Positions 17,048 to 25,599 of a stretch of 61,446 nucleotides of DNA are shown here, piece by piece (position 1 is the first letter of the stretch; each line of letters opens with the position of its first letter). This DNA comes from Epibacterium ulvae. Its GTDB lineage: Bacteria; Pseudomonadota; Alphaproteobacteria; Rhodobacterales; Rhodobacteraceae. The stretch covers positions 1-61,446 of the forward strand of contig NZ_JAHHIR010000017.1 in assembly GCF_018678075.1 (NCBI RefSeq), in the 5' to 3' direction. Under the pieces are notes generated by a model, which saw nothing but the letters and a program-made list of their open reading frames with translations, was not told the DNA's origin and ran no database searches. The translations under genes and the position numbers were made by a program.

Positions 17048-18466
17048 ATGCCTTTGAACCCAGTCACGCCCTTTTTCCTCAACACGCTGGCGACCCAGCT
17101 GCCGCCCGATACCCTGCGCCCGGCTGAGCCGCGCTATCTGGACGAGCCGCGTGGCCGCTATCAGGGCAAGGCAGGCGCCGTCGTATTGCCCCGCACAGTG
17201 GAAGAGGTCGCAACCCTTCTGAAATCCGCCAATGCGGCGCGCATTGGGGTTGTGCCCTATGGCGGCGGCACCGGACTGGTGGGCGGGCAAGTTGCGCCAG
17301 ATGGCCCCGCACCCTTGGTCGTGTCGCTGGAGCGGATGAACAAGATGCGCGCCACATACCCGCAGGAAAACGTGCTGGTGGCTGAGGCTGGTGCCATTCT
17401 GGCCGATGTCCAGACGGCGGCGGCGGATGTGGATCGCCTGTTCCCGCTGTCATTGGCCTCCGAAGGCACCGCGCGGTTGGGCGGCCTGTTGGCGACCAAT
17501 GCCGGCGGCGTCAACGTGCTGCGCTATGGCAATACCCGTGATCTATGTCTCGGGCTCGAGGCCGTTTTGCCCAGCGGAGAGATCTGGCATGGGCTGACTC
17601 GCCTGCGCAAGGACAACACCGGCTATGATCTGCGCAACCTTCTGATCGGGGCCGAAGGCACGCTGGGGATCATTACCGCGGCAACCCTGAAACTGTCACC
17701 GCGCCCGCGTGGCCTTGGCACCGCATTGATGGTGGTTCCCAATCCGGCTGCAGCGATTGAGCTGTTGGCGCTGGCGCGCGACCGCTTTGGTGAGGCGGTC
17801 AGCGCCTTTGAATTGATGCATGGTCAGGGGCTGGCGTTCATGGCCGAGCATCTGCCAGACATCCGCCAGGCCTTGGATCCGCGCCCGGAATGGTGCGTGC
17901 TGATCGATCTGGGGCTTGCCAATGAGGACAGCACCGAAGCAGCGCTTTTGGCGCTGTTTGAGGCCGCGATGGAGCGTGATCTGGTCAGTGATGGCACCAT
18001 CGCCCAATCCGAGGCGCAGCGGCAGGAAATCTGGTCCGTGCGCGAACATATCCCCATCGCGAACAAGGCGGTGGGCTCCATCGTCAGCCATGACATCTCA
18101 TTGCCGATCTCACTCATTCCCGAGTTTATCGTCAAAGGCGAGCAGGCGCTGGCAAAACTCGGCGACATGCGGATCAATTGCTTTGGCCATTTGGGCGATG
18201 GCAATCTGCATTACAATGTCTTCCCGGCCCAAGGGCGTGACCGGAACGCATACAGCGACCTGCGCGCCGCGATCCAGACCTGTGTGCATGATTTGGTGGC
18301 GCAGTATCACGGCTCTTTCAGTGCGGAACACGGCGTCGGGCGGGTCAAAGTGGCGGATTTGGAACGTTACGGGGATCCCACCAAATTGGCGGCGATGCGG
18401 GCGATCAAGTCGGCGCTCGATCCCAATGGGATCATGAACCCCGGCGCGGTGTTGGCGGCGACGTAA
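17048..18466 (+). CDS. FAD-linked D-2-hydroxyacid dehydrogenase, GlcD/D2HGDH type
   Basis: FAD-binding oxidoreductase (472 aa) of the VAO/PCMH fold. The FAD pyrophosphate loop is VPYGGGTGLVGGQ. LASEGTARLGGLLATNAGG and RYGNTRDLCLGLEAVLPSG are typical of the D-lactate/glycolate/D-2-hydroxyglutarate dehydrogenase group. The C-terminal metal and substrate residues are in CFGHLGDGNLHYNVF and SAEHGVGRVK. Single-subunit architecture without Fe-S ligands argues for D-2-hydroxyglutarate or D-lactate dehydrogenase over the glycolate oxidase complex. Electrons probably go to ETF or quinone. It ends at a perfect hairpin shared with convergent apt. Confidence 0.88.
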   Translation: MPLNPVTPFFLNTLATQLPPDTLRPAEPRYLDEPRGRYQGKAGAVVLPRTVEEVATLLKSANAARIGVVPYGGGTGLVGGQVAPDGPAPLVVSLERMNKMRATYPQENVLVAEAGAILADVQTAAADVDRLFPLSLASEGTARLGGLLATNAGGVNVLRYGNTRDLCLGLEAVLPSGEIWHGLTRLRKDNTGYDLRNLLIGAEGTLGIITAATLKLSPRPRGLGTALMVVPNPAAAIELLALARDRFGEAVSAFELMHGQGLAFMAEHLPDIRQALDPRPEWCVLIDLGLANEDSTEAALLALFEAAMERDLVSDGTIAQSEAQRQEIWSVREHIPIANKAVGSIVSHDISLPISLIPEFIVKGEQALAKLGDMRINCFGHLGDGNLHYNVFPAQGRDRNAYSDLRAAIQTCVHDLVAQYHGSFSAEHGVGRVKVADLERYGDPTKLAAMRAIKSALDPNGIMNPGAVLAAT

Positions 18467-18484
18467 CCCGCGCCCATGAAAGAA

Positions 18485-18502
18485 GGGGGCCAATTGGCCC
18501 CC
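18485..18502. terminator. Terminator hairpin between FAD oxidase gene and apt
   Basis: GGGGGCC-AATT-GGCCCCC is perfectly symmetric. On the minus strand it is followed by TTCTTTC, so it probably serves apt best, but it can act in both directions between the convergent genes. Confidence 0.65.
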
Positions 18503-18527
18503 GATTGCGCGCATATGATGGCTCGGT

Positions 18528-19067
18528 TCAGAGCCCGTCAAACTCACACAGAACATTCACATCCATGCCCTGGCTCTCCAGCAGCTTGCGCCCGCCGAGT
18601 TCCGGCAGATCGACAATGAACGAGCACGATATAATGTCGCCCCCAAGCCGTTCGATCAGCTTGATACCCGCGCCTGCGGTGCCGCCGGTGGCCAAAAGAT
18701 CGTCGACCACCAGGATCTTTTCACCCTTTTGGATGGCGTCATCGTGGATCTCCACAATCGCCTCTCCATATTCCAGCTTGTATTCCTCGCTGATGGTGGT
18801 GCCGGGCAGTTTGCCCTTTTTGCGGATCGGCACAAAACCAACGCTCAGCTGATGAGCAATCGCCCCGCCCAGAATAAAGCCGCGCGCCTCAAGGCCGACA
18901 ACCTTGTCGATCCGCTCTCCGGCATAGGGGTGCAGCATCTGGTCGATGGCCATGCGAAACCCGCGCGGATCGGCAAACAGGGTGGTCACATCGCGGAACA
19001 TGATCCCTTCGTGGGGGAAGTCCACAATGGTGCGGATGTAATCTTTTACGTCGGGCTTTTTGGGCAT
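18528..19067 (-). CDS. apt: Adenine phosphoribosyltransferase
   Basis: Purine salvage enzyme (179 aa) making AMP from adenine and PRPP. The PRPP-binding motif [17 protein letters not shown] and the adenine-side segment [18 protein letters not shown] are present. I chose the ATG at 19067, with AGGGAG seven bases ahead; the protein then starts [21 protein letters not shown], as usual for Apt. mtnP, which releases adenine from methylthioadenosine, lies 1.3 kb away on the same strand, so the two could work in sequence. Confidence 0.96.
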   Translation of the reverse strand: MPKKPDVKDYIRTIVDFPHEGIMFRDVTTLFADPRGFRMAIDQMLHPYAGERIDKVVGLEARGFILGGAIAHQLSVGFVPIRKKGKLPGTTISEEYKLEYGEAIVEIHDDAIQKGEKILVVDDLLATGGTAGAGIKLIERLGGDIISCSFIVDLPELGGRKLLESQGMDVNVLCEFDGL

Positions 19068-19343
19068 GCGGTCGCTCCCTGTGGATCGCGCGTCACGGTC
19101 ATCATCAATCACCCGACACAGCGTCGGGCCAACTGGGTGTGACCGATTAAAGCGCGCGGTTCAAGAGGGAAGCGCGGCTATGCAAGCCTAACGACGTTGT
19201 GAGAAAAAGGAGCGATAAAATTTGGACGAAAGCCAGGGAAGATGTGGATTATTCCAATCCCGGCGATCGCGTGTCAGAAGTTTTTCGGCGACGTAAAGGT
19301 TCATTTTTCTCCGCCTTTGTGTAACGATTTCACGAATTAAACA
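19068..19343. other. Gap upstream of apt and the RHH gene
   Basis: No gene is supported in this stretch. It must carry the apt promoter on the minus strand. The part nearer the RHH gene becomes clearly AT-rich. A 24-codon frame opening with TTG at 19222 behind AAGGAG has no other support and is not called. Confidence 0.5.
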
Positions 19344-19394
19344 GTCGAAACTTCGACCGTGTACATCATATGTATATACAAGTTATATACATAT
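19344..19394 (+). promoter_or_regulatory. Palindromic operator/promoter of the RHH gene
   Basis: GTCGAA-AC-TTCGAC (19344-19357) is a perfect 14-base palindrome. It is followed by a perfect 11-bp inverted repeat, ATATGTATATA (19368-19378), spacer CAAGT, TATATACATAT (19384-19394). A plausible promoter is TTCGAC (19352-19357), 17 bases, TATACA (19375-19380), so the two palindromes cover the -35 and -10. This fits autoregulation by the small DNA-binding protein whose gene starts 14 bases downstream. Binding is inference. Confidence 0.6.
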
Positions 19395-19408
19395 TGCAAG
19401 AACAAACA

Positions 19409-19597
19409 ATGAAAGCGGAATGCGTGCGCAGAAAAGATCGCGCTACAAAAGGGACAAAGGACAGCCAGCTGGTCTTGCGCCTGGACAAGGCCGAGCGGGA
19501 GCGTTTTGTTGACCTCTGCAAAGAGCTCGACACCACAGCCGCGCGCGAGATCCGCCACTTTATCCGCGATTTCCTCAAGAAAAACGCGAAGAAATAG
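19409..19597 (+). CDS. Small ribbon-helix-helix-like regulator
   Basis: A 62-residue basic protein starting MKAECVRRKDRATKGTKDSQ. A strand-like QLVLRLDKAERERFVDL is followed by two predicted helices ending RHFIRDFLKKNAKK, which fits the MetJ/Arc/CopG ribbon-helix-helix fold. I preferred the internal ATG at 19409 to an earlier frame-mate at 19370, because the latter lies inside the palindromic operator. No toxin gene follows (the next gene is a convergent exporter), so a toxin-antitoxin role is not supported. It most likely represses its own promoter. Other targets are unknown. Confidence 0.65.
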   Translation: MKAECVRRKDRATKGTKDSQLVLRLDKAERERFVDLCKELDTTAAREIRHFIRDFLKKNAKK

Positions 19598-19619
19598 CCG
19601 CGGGGATACGGGCGGTTTC

Positions 19620-20246
19620 TTAGGCCGGCCTGCGCAATGTGGCGGTCAAAACCCCCATGCCAATCAACGCCACGCCGCCGCACCGGCTGATCCAGTTGTT
19701 AAACGCCGGGCGCGCAATGACGCGGCGCAATTTGTCCGCCGCCAAGGCATAGACCAGCGCATTCACCCCAGCCAGACCCACAAACGTGGCAATCATAACC
19801 GCAAACTGCGGCAGCAAGGGCTGTTCCGGGCGCACGAATTGGGGCGCAAAGGCGATGAAAAATGCGATGGATTTCGGGTTGAGCGCGGTGACAACCGCCG
19901 CATGGCCAAAAACACCGCGCGCCTGAACCTTGTCGGTCCCCATAGGCGTCAGACCTCCGCTGCCTGCACTGCGCCACAGTTTGACGCCCAGCCAGACCAG
20001 ATAGGCAGCACCCACCCATTTCAGAACTGTGAACAATTCAGCCGAGGCCAGCACAAGCGCACCCAGCCCCGCAAGGGAGGCGGTCATTGCGATAAAATCC
20101 CCCAACGCCACCCCAAGGGCCGACGCCACCGCGACCGAACGTCCCTTGGACAGGGAATAGCTGAGCACCAGCAAAACCGTCGGGCCGGGGATCAACAACA
20201 GCACGACAGAGGCGGTGACAAAGGCAAGCCAGAGGTGAAAATCCAT
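19620..20246 (-). CDS. LysE/RhtB family exporter
   Basis: Inner-membrane translocator (208 aa) with about six hydrophobic helices. LLLIPGPTVLLVLSYSLSKG near the N terminus is the family signature, followed by ALGVALGDF, and ALNPKSIAFFIAFAPQF is the second conserved block. Such proteins export amino acids or homoserine lactones; the substrate is not predictable here. I chose the ATG at 20246 with GGAGAG upstream, which starts the protein at MDFHLWLAFVTA. It lies 91 bases downstream of mtnP on the same strand and may be cotranscribed. Confidence 0.93.
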   Translation of the reverse strand: MDFHLWLAFVTASVVLLLIPGPTVLLVLSYSLSKGRSVAVASALGVALGDFIAMTASLAGLGALVLASAELFTVLKWVGAAYLVWLGVKLWRSAGSGGLTPMGTDKVQARGVFGHAAVVTALNPKSIAFFIAFAPQFVRPEQPLLPQFAVMIATFVGLAGVNALVYALAADKLRRVIARPAFNNWISRCGGVALIGMGVLTATLRRPA

Positions 20247-20337
20247 GGGGGTCTCTCCAATACAATCACCCCAGCAATCCCGAAAATCATCGGGGCAGCA
20301 AGGGATAAATTGTATCGGATCACATGGGTGCGGTCGC

Positions 20338-21201
20338 CTAGCCCAGAACCCGGCCTGCAACCGCATCCAGTTTTGCCAAGAGTTCAGGATCGCGTTTTTC
20401 CGGCGCGGTCATGATGGCAAATTCCAGCGCCTTGTCACAGCCATGCGCGCACTCTTCGCGGGTGGCGCCCAGCAGCTCTGGCAGTTTGGCAACCAGCGCA
20501 CGGCCATTGGCGGAATTGCCCTGCAAGGTCGCAATGATCGAGGTCACGTCGACCTCACCGTGGTCGGGGTGCCAACTGTCATAATCGGTGACCATCGCGA
20601 TGGAGGCATAACACAGCTCGGCTTCACGGGCCAATTTCGCCTCGGGCATATTGGTCATGCCTATCACATCACAGCCCCAGCTTTCGCGGTACATCTTGGA
20701 TTCCGCAAGGGTGGAAAACTGCGGCCCTTCCATACACAGATAGGTGCCCCCGCGATGCACGGTGATGCCGACGTCTTTGGCAGCCGTTTCCGCCGCATCC
20801 GACAGGCGCGGGCAGGTGGGGTGAGCGACGCTCACATGGGCCACACAACCGGTGCCAAAAAAGCTTTTGTCGCGGGCGAATGTGCGGTCAATGAATTGAT
20901 CCACAATCACAAAATGCCCCGGCGCCATTTCATCGCGAAACGAGCCGCAGGCCGAGACCGAAAACACATCCGTCACACCCAGACGTTTTAGCGCGTCGAT
21001 ATTGGCGCGGTAAGGCACCTCGGTCGGGGAATGCACATGGCCGCGCCCGTGACGGGGCAGAAAGGCCATTTTGACGCCATTCAACGTGCCCGTCAGGATC
21101 TGATCCGAGGGCGCGCCCCAGGGCGTGTCAACACTGACCCATTCCGCGCCATCCAGCCCATCAATGTCATAAATGCCTGAACCGCCAATCACGGCAATCA
21201 T
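20338..21201 (-). CDS. mtnP: S-methyl-5'-thioadenosine phosphorylase
   Basis: MTAP (287 aa) splits methylthioadenosine into adenine and methylthioribose-1-phosphate. The phosphate loop GGSGIYD opens the protein. RHGRGHVHSPTEVPYRAN, SACGSFRDE, YLCMEGPQFST and IGMTNMPEAKLAREAELCYA are diagnostic of the family. I chose the ATG at 21201 because the sequence before it has no resemblance to the family. The adenine made would feed Apt, encoded close by. Homoserine-lactone and polyamine synthesis are the usual sources of methylthioadenosine. Confidence 0.95.
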   Translation of the reverse strand: MIAVIGGSGIYDIDGLDGAEWVSVDTPWGAPSDQILTGTLNGVKMAFLPRHGRGHVHSPTEVPYRANIDALKRLGVTDVFSVSACGSFRDEMAPGHFVIVDQFIDRTFARDKSFFGTGCVAHVSVAHPTCPRLSDAAETAAKDVGITVHRGGTYLCMEGPQFSTLAESKMYRESWGCDVIGMTNMPEAKLAREAELCYASIAMVTDYDSWHPDHGEVDVTSIIATLQGNSANGRALVAKLPELLGATREECAHGCDKALEFAIMTAPEKRDPELLAKLDAVAGRVLG

Positions 21202-21350
21202 GGTCTCTTTGGTCACGGTGGAAGTCTCCGAATTTGATAGGGTTGTGCAAGTAGTGAGGGTTTCGCCGCGCTTTGACAAGCGCGGGCCTGCGGCGCAAGT
21301 ATTTTTAAAAAGATGAAGCCCTCGGTCGCTTAGCCCATGAGCGGTGCCGC

Positions 21351-21917
21351 CTATAGGCCACGCAGGTCGGATTGTGCGCGGAAATCCTGCATCGCGGCGT
21401 CAAAGCCTTCTAGGGGCCAGCTCAAATCCTGGGACTGGCCATGACTGTCGCGGAAGGTGAACCGAAAGGCATCGCCGCTCTGCATCGCGTCCAACAAGCC
21501 CGCGGCTGCGGTGTCGTCAAAGGTGCAGGACAGCCCCGTCAGGCAGCCAATGCGCCGGGTTTTCCAGATCTCTTCGCCTGCGTCTTCGATGCGAAACCCG
21601 TTGGGGCCAAACAGGGTTCCGGCTTCCAGACCAAATTCAACCTCCGGCCCCGCATCGCCATTGGTGACAAACATGAATTGGGCCGCGAACTTTGGCTTTT
21701 GCGAAAAGATGTCCACATAGCGCAAATAACAGCGTTGGCTCAGGGTCTCGCCCTCCATCCGTTCATCACAGGAGGACAGGTAGATGCCGAAGGTCTCAAA
21801 ATGGGTCACGCGCCAATTGCTGGCGGTGTCCTTGCCGTCCACATCCTGCGCTGCCGCGCCGCTTGCAATCAAAGCTGTCAAAACGGTTGAAAGGCCGAGG
21901 CCGAGGGTCGCGCGCAT
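21351..21917 (-). CDS. IalB-like secreted protein
   Basis: A 188-residue protein with a clear signal peptide: MRATLGLGLSTVLTALIASGAAAQ, cleaved near residue 24 (given here as MRATLGLGLSTV then LTALIASGAAAQ). Four cysteines lie in SSCDERM, QRCYLRY, IGCLTG and LSCTFDD. The C-terminal pattern (GDAFRFTF...WPLEGFDAAM) resembles the invasion-associated locus B fold. That resemblance is my reading and moderately sure. I chose the ATG at 21917 because it starts right at the signal peptide; 21941 is possible. Its function is unknown. mtnP follows on the same strand after 149 bases containing a GC hairpin, so they may be separate units. Confidence 0.65.
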   Translation of the reverse strand: MRATLGLGLSTVLTALIASGAAAQDVDGKDTASNWRVTHFETFGIYLSSCDERMEGETLSQRCYLRYVDIFSQKPKFAAQFMFVTNGDAGPEVEFGLEAGTLFGPNGFRIEDAGEEIWKTRRIGCLTGLSCTFDDTAAAGLLDAMQSGDAFRFTFRDSHGQSQDLSWPLEGFDAAMQDFRAQSDLRGL

Positions 21918-22290
21918 CACATTTTCCACTTTTGGTACCATTTGAGTTGGTCCAGGTTTTACTGGCTGCGGCGGTCTCCATGAAATCAACTTGTCGCTAT
22001 GGATGTTGCAGGGGTGGGGCACCACCGAGGGGGGCAGACTGGTTTCAAATCTATGACCGGGGCGCGCGCCGGATCGGCGACCGTTTCGCCGCGAAACCTC
22101 CATGCGGGTGGTCTCATGCAGATCGGACATGTTTGGGCAGCCCTTGTGCCTTAAACCCGGCCTTGGGGTGTGTTTTGCCGGTGTTTGCCGCGATCTGCAC
22201 CGCCCAAACCGGGGTGGGCTGCCTTGCTTGAGAGGTGCTTTACCGTTAACAGGCTGGCAACAACCTCCTTCCCCTAATCAGGTAGACTTG
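21918..22290. other. Divergent gap between IalB-like gene and sulP
   Basis: 373 bases without a supported gene. It must hold promoters for both flanking genes. Open frames cross it on both strands but have no family resemblance. CAGATCGGACAT at 22119-22130 recurs at 23914-23925, just past the SulP gene; two copies flanking a gene may be chance. Confidence 0.45.
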
Positions 22291-23901
22291 ATGACACGTG
22301 GCGTTTTAGGCCTCCTGGCCAAGCAGATTTCTCCCCCGAACCTGTCGATCATGCAGGATGAGGGTCTTACCGTTTCCCGCGTCCGGACCGAGCTTTTGTC
22401 CGGTCTGACCGTGGCCCTCGCGCTGGTGCCCGAAGCGGTGGCCTTTGCCTTTGTGGCGGGTGTGCACCCGTTGGTCGGCCTTTATGCGGCCTTCCTTGTG
22501 GGGCTGGTGACAGCGCTTTTGGGCGGCCGTCCTGGCATGATCTCGGGCGCGACCGGTGCCTTGGCCGTGGTGATGGTGGCTTTGGTCGCGGAACACGGTG
22601 TCGAATACCTGTTTGCGACGGTGGTTCTGATGGGGATCTTGCAGATTATCGCGGGCGTGATGCATTGGGGCAAATTCATCCGCCTGGTGCCACATCCGGT
22701 GATGCTCGGCTTTGTGAATGGTCTGGCGATTGTGATTTTCCTGGCGCAGCTGACCCAGTTCAAAGTGCCCGGAACCGGGGGGGAGCAATGGCTGGCCGGT
22801 GGTCAGCTGGTGCTGATGCTGGGTCTTGTGGCGCTGACCATGGTGATCATCTGGGGTATGCCCAAAATCACCAGCGTGATCCCTGCGCCGCTTGCGGGTA
22901 TTGGCATCGTTGCCATCTTGGTGATTGCCCTGGGTCTGGATGTACCGCGCGTGGGCGACATGGCCTCGATCGAGGGCGGTCTGCCGGGGTTCCACATCCC
23001 CTTGGTGCCTTTCAATCTGGAAACGTTTGAGATCATCCTGCCCTATGCGGTGATCCTGGCCGCAATCGGTCTGATCGAGAGCCTTTTGACCCTGAACCTT
23101 GTGGGTGAGATGACCGGCAAGCGCGGTGGCGCAAGCCAGGAATGTATCGCCCAGGGCGCGTCCAACGTGCTGACCGGTTTCTTTGGCGGTATGGGCGGTT
23201 GTGCGATGATTGGTCAGTCGATGATCAACGTCAAATCCGGCGGTCGTACCCGGATTGCCGGCATCGCGGCGGCGCTGTTCCTGTTGCTGTTTATCGTTGC
23301 GGCGTCCCCGTTGATTGAACAGATCCCGCTGGCGGCGCTGGTTGGTGTGATGTTCATGGTTGTGATCGGAACCTTTGCCTGGAACTCGTTCAAAGTGATG
23401 ACCAAAGTGCCGTTGACCGACGCCTTTGTCATCGTGCTGGTGACCGTGGTGACCGTGGCCACTGACCTTGCGATTGCGGTTGTGGTGGGCGTCATCGTCT
23501 CGGCCCTGGCCTATGCCTGGAACAACGCGCGCCGGATCACGGCCCATACCCGCGACAGCGAAAGCGACACGGGGGCCAAAGTGTATGAGATCGAAGGCCC
23601 GCTGTTCTTTGGCTCTTCCGAAGGTTTTGGCGAGCTGTTCACCATCGCTGAGGACCCCGATCACGTGATCGTCGATTTCGCCCGCAGCCGCGTGGTGGAC
23701 CAGTCCGCCCTGCAAGCGATCGAAGTGCTGGCGGCGAAGTATGAAGCAGCCGGCAAAACCCTGGCACTGCGTCATCTGAGCCGGGATTGTCATCAGCTGT
23801 TGACCAAAGCCGGTCACCTGATGATCGACAGCGACGATGACCCGGAATATGCGGTTGCGGTGGATTACTCCGTCCGCACCGGGATTCTTGGCGGGCACTG
23901 A
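22291..23901 (+). CDS. SulP family anion transporter with STAS domain
   Basis: Inner-membrane transporter (536 aa). Residues about 25-420 hold the SulP core: AFVAGVHPLVGLYAAFLVGL and the conserved RPGMISGATGA segment, HPVMLGFVNGLAIVIF, and NVLTGFFGGMGGCAMIGQS. A C-terminal STAS domain starts near residue 430 (VYEIEGPLFFGSS...VVDQSALQAIEVLAAKY). Members carry sulfate, bicarbonate or dicarboxylates. The FFGGMGGCAMIGQS stretch is like bacterial bicarbonate or sulfate carriers, but the substrate is not settled. The start is uncertain between 22291 and 22351; I took 22291, with AGG ahead and a cytoplasmic leader. Confidence 0.92.
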   Translation: MTRGVLGLLAKQISPPNLSIMQDEGLTVSRVRTELLSGLTVALALVPEAVAFAFVAGVHPLVGLYAAFLVGLVTALLGGRPGMISGATGALAVVMVALVAEHGVEYLFATVVLMGILQIIAGVMHWGKFIRLVPHPVMLGFVNGLAIVIFLAQLTQFKVPGTGGEQWLAGGQLVLMLGLVALTMVIIWGMPKITSVIPAPLAGIGIVAILVIALGLDVPRVGDMASIEGGLPGFHIPLVPFNLETFEIILPYAVILAAIGLIESLLTLNLVGEMTGKRGGASQECIAQGASNVLTGFFGGMGGCAMIGQSMINVKSGGRTRIAGIAAALFLLLFIVAASPLIEQIPLAALVGVMFMVVIGTFAWNSFKVMTKVPLTDAFVIVLVTVVTVATDLAIAVVVGVIVSALAYAWNNARRITAHTRDSESDTGAKVYEIEGPLFFGSSEGFGELFTIAEDPDHVIVDFARSRVVDQSALQAIEVLAAKYEAAGKTLALRHLSRDCHQLLTKAGHLMIDSDDDPEYAVAVDYSVRTGILGGH

Positions 23902-23946
23902 TCCGTAGAAATACAGATCGGACATATTCGGTCAAATTACTTCACT

Positions 23947-23980
23947 AAACGGTGATCTCGATAAGGTTGCCGTTTTTTTA
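23947..23980 (+). terminator. Weak terminator after sulP
   Basis: AAACGG (23947-23952) can pair with CCGTTT (23970-23975), and seven Ts follow from 23973. The loop is 17 bases, so the hairpin is weak, but the T run and position 46 bases after the stop support it. Confidence 0.45.
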
Positions 23981-24072
23981 TAGCCGCTTACCCCGTCGCG
24001 CCTCTTTGCTGGATAGAGGAGATATTAAGATCCTCATGGCACTTCTGTAAATATTGAAGCAAAGGAGCCAGA

Positions 24073-25353
24073 ATGGAACCTCAACCAAGAATTGGCCTCG
24101 CAGCCTTGGCAGAATTGGCCTTTGGCGGCGGCGACGTTAAGTCATTTTACAACGATCTAATTGCCCTGATTAAAGAAGACCCGACAAACGCCGGTATCAT
24201 GATGGACCTGTCTATTGCAGCACAGCTTGAGGGACACCAGGAGCTGGGTTTGGCATGGCAGGACTATGCGCTGGACATCAGCCGGGTGTTCCAGCCGATC
24301 CGTGAAGTAAAGGCCAAACGGACGGTGCTGATCTATGCTGCGCCGATCCACATGGGAGGCAATACGCCCGTAGACCTTTTACTTGGCAACGACGCATTTG
24401 ACGTGGTGACCTACTATCCCCACTTCGACATGAAGCCGGACGAATACCCAACCTTGCCGCCCCATGATGTGGCCTTTTGTGCGGCACCTGCGGATCACGA
24501 ACAGGCAGAGCAGTTTTTTGAAACCGTGCGCCGCATTGCCGCGCTCCAAGGTGTCGATGTTCTGAACCTGCCGCATCATTTGGTCAAGCCAGAGCGGGAC
24601 ACGGTGCCGGAGCTGCTGGGCAATGTGCAAGGTCTGCGGACCCCCAAAACGCTAGAGATTGATCGCGCAACTTTGCAGCGGATGCTGGCGCATGAAAACG
24701 AGAGCGAGGCGCTGGCAGAGACGGCGGTCTATCCGTTTGTTGTTCGCCCCGTGGGCTCCCATGCGGGCGCAGGTTTGGCCAAGGTTGAGACACGGGCGGA
24801 CTTCACAGCCTACCTTGAAACCCGTCCAGAAGAGGCGTTTTTCGTCAGTGAATTCATGGACTATGCCTCACCCAAGGACGGGCAATTCCGCAAGGCGCGG
24901 ATTGTCTGTATCGACGGCAAAGCCTATCCCTCGCACTATGCAATCGCGGATCGTTGGGACATTTGGTACGCCAATGCAAAGATGGAAGAATGCGCCGTAA
25001 AACGCCGCGAAGAAGAAGCGTTTATGGAGACATTCGCCGAAGGTTTCGGCAAACGTCACCAAGCGACCTTTGATGCGATCACAGCCGTCATCGGGTTGGA
25101 TTACTATGGGATCGACTGCGCCGAAGACGCCGATGGCAATCTGGTGCTGTTTGAGATCGACAACGCCTTGATCGTGCATGATTTGGATAGTCCTGAGATT
25201 TATCCCTATAAACACAAGCATATGCAGAACGTCTTTGACGCGTTTGAAAACCTGTTGACGTCGAAATGCCGCGTTCTGGACATGTCAGTGCCAACAGGCG
25301 TGATTGCAAATATCCCACCTATTCAGGTCCAGGAACTGCGCGTCGTAGTGTAG
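24073..25353 (+). CDS. Orphan ATP-grasp protein with TPR-like N terminus
   Basis: A 426-residue cytoplasmic protein. Residues 1-85 form helix pairs resembling tetratricopeptide repeats (DPTNAGIMMDLSIAAQLEGH and ELGLAWQDYALDIS). Residues 90-200 look like a pre-ATP-grasp Rossmann region. An ATP-grasp fold follows from about 215: YPFVVRPVGSHAGAGLAKV (nucleotide lysine/arginine and glycine loop), FVSEFMDYASPKDG (hinge), and NLVLFEIDNALIVHD, whose E-x-D-N matches the metal-binding end of the fold. Such enzymes join a carboxylate to an amine or thiol using ATP. The substrate is unknown and no clear substrate peptide lies next to it. It has its own terminator and appears monocistronic. Confidence 0.75.
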   Translation: MEPQPRIGLAALAELAFGGGDVKSFYNDLIALIKEDPTNAGIMMDLSIAAQLEGHQELGLAWQDYALDISRVFQPIREVKAKRTVLIYAAPIHMGGNTPVDLLLGNDAFDVVTYYPHFDMKPDEYPTLPPHDVAFCAAPADHEQAEQFFETVRRIAALQGVDVLNLPHHLVKPERDTVPELLGNVQGLRTPKTLEIDRATLQRMLAHENESEALAETAVYPFVVRPVGSHAGAGLAKVETRADFTAYLETRPEEAFFVSEFMDYASPKDGQFRKARIVCIDGKAYPSHYAIADRWDIWYANAKMEECAVKRREEEAFMETFAEGFGKRHQATFDAITAVIGLDYYGIDCAEDADGNLVLFEIDNALIVHDLDSPEIYPYKHKHMQNVFDAFENLLTSKCRVLDMSVPTGVIANIPPIQVQELRVVV

Positions 25354-25376
25354 TAGCCGTGAGAAAAAATGACAGA

Positions 25377-25406
25377 AAAGCCCGGTGACCAAATTCGCCG
25401 GGCTTT
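25377..25406 (+). terminator. Strong terminator of the ATP-grasp gene
   Basis: AAAGCCCGG (25377-25385) and CCGGGCTTT (25398-25406) make a perfect 9-bp stem with a 12-base loop, 23 bases after the stop codon. The sequence continues CATGTTTTA. Confidence 0.85.
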
Positions 25407-25599
25407 CATGTTTTACAACACGGAACACGTGTCGTCGCAATGGTCATCACAGCTGTGCAATCGATCGCAAGTCGCCCCGAACGCGCCGGTTTCTCTGTTT
25501 TATCGAATAAGTAACGACGCTGTTGTAGCCGTCGACGGTACCCAAATGCGCTGCCGGTTGGCAGACATTTTTAACATGAGATTTTAGGTGGATACATTG

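Noticed and set aside
19222-19296. 24-codon frame with TTG start behind AAGGAG
   Set aside because: Only the ribosome-like site supports it, and the peptide has no family or context.
19409-19597. Toxin-antitoxin module
   Set aside because: The RHH protein looks like an antitoxin, but the next gene is a convergent LysE exporter and no small toxin frame follows.
21267-21290. GC hairpin upstream of mtnP as a terminator of the IalB-like gene
   Set aside because: The stem CCGCGCTT/AAGCGCGG is good, but no T run follows on the relevant strand.
22306-23925. Long minus-strand frame opposite the SulP gene
   Set aside because: His/Gln-rich translation typical of the reverse of membrane-protein codons. 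SulP and STAS motifs are clear on the plus strand.
22119-23925. CAGATCGGACAT copies flanking sulP as element ends
   Set aside because: Twelve bases in direct orientation with diverging flanks, no transposase and no target duplication. Chance is the simpler reading.
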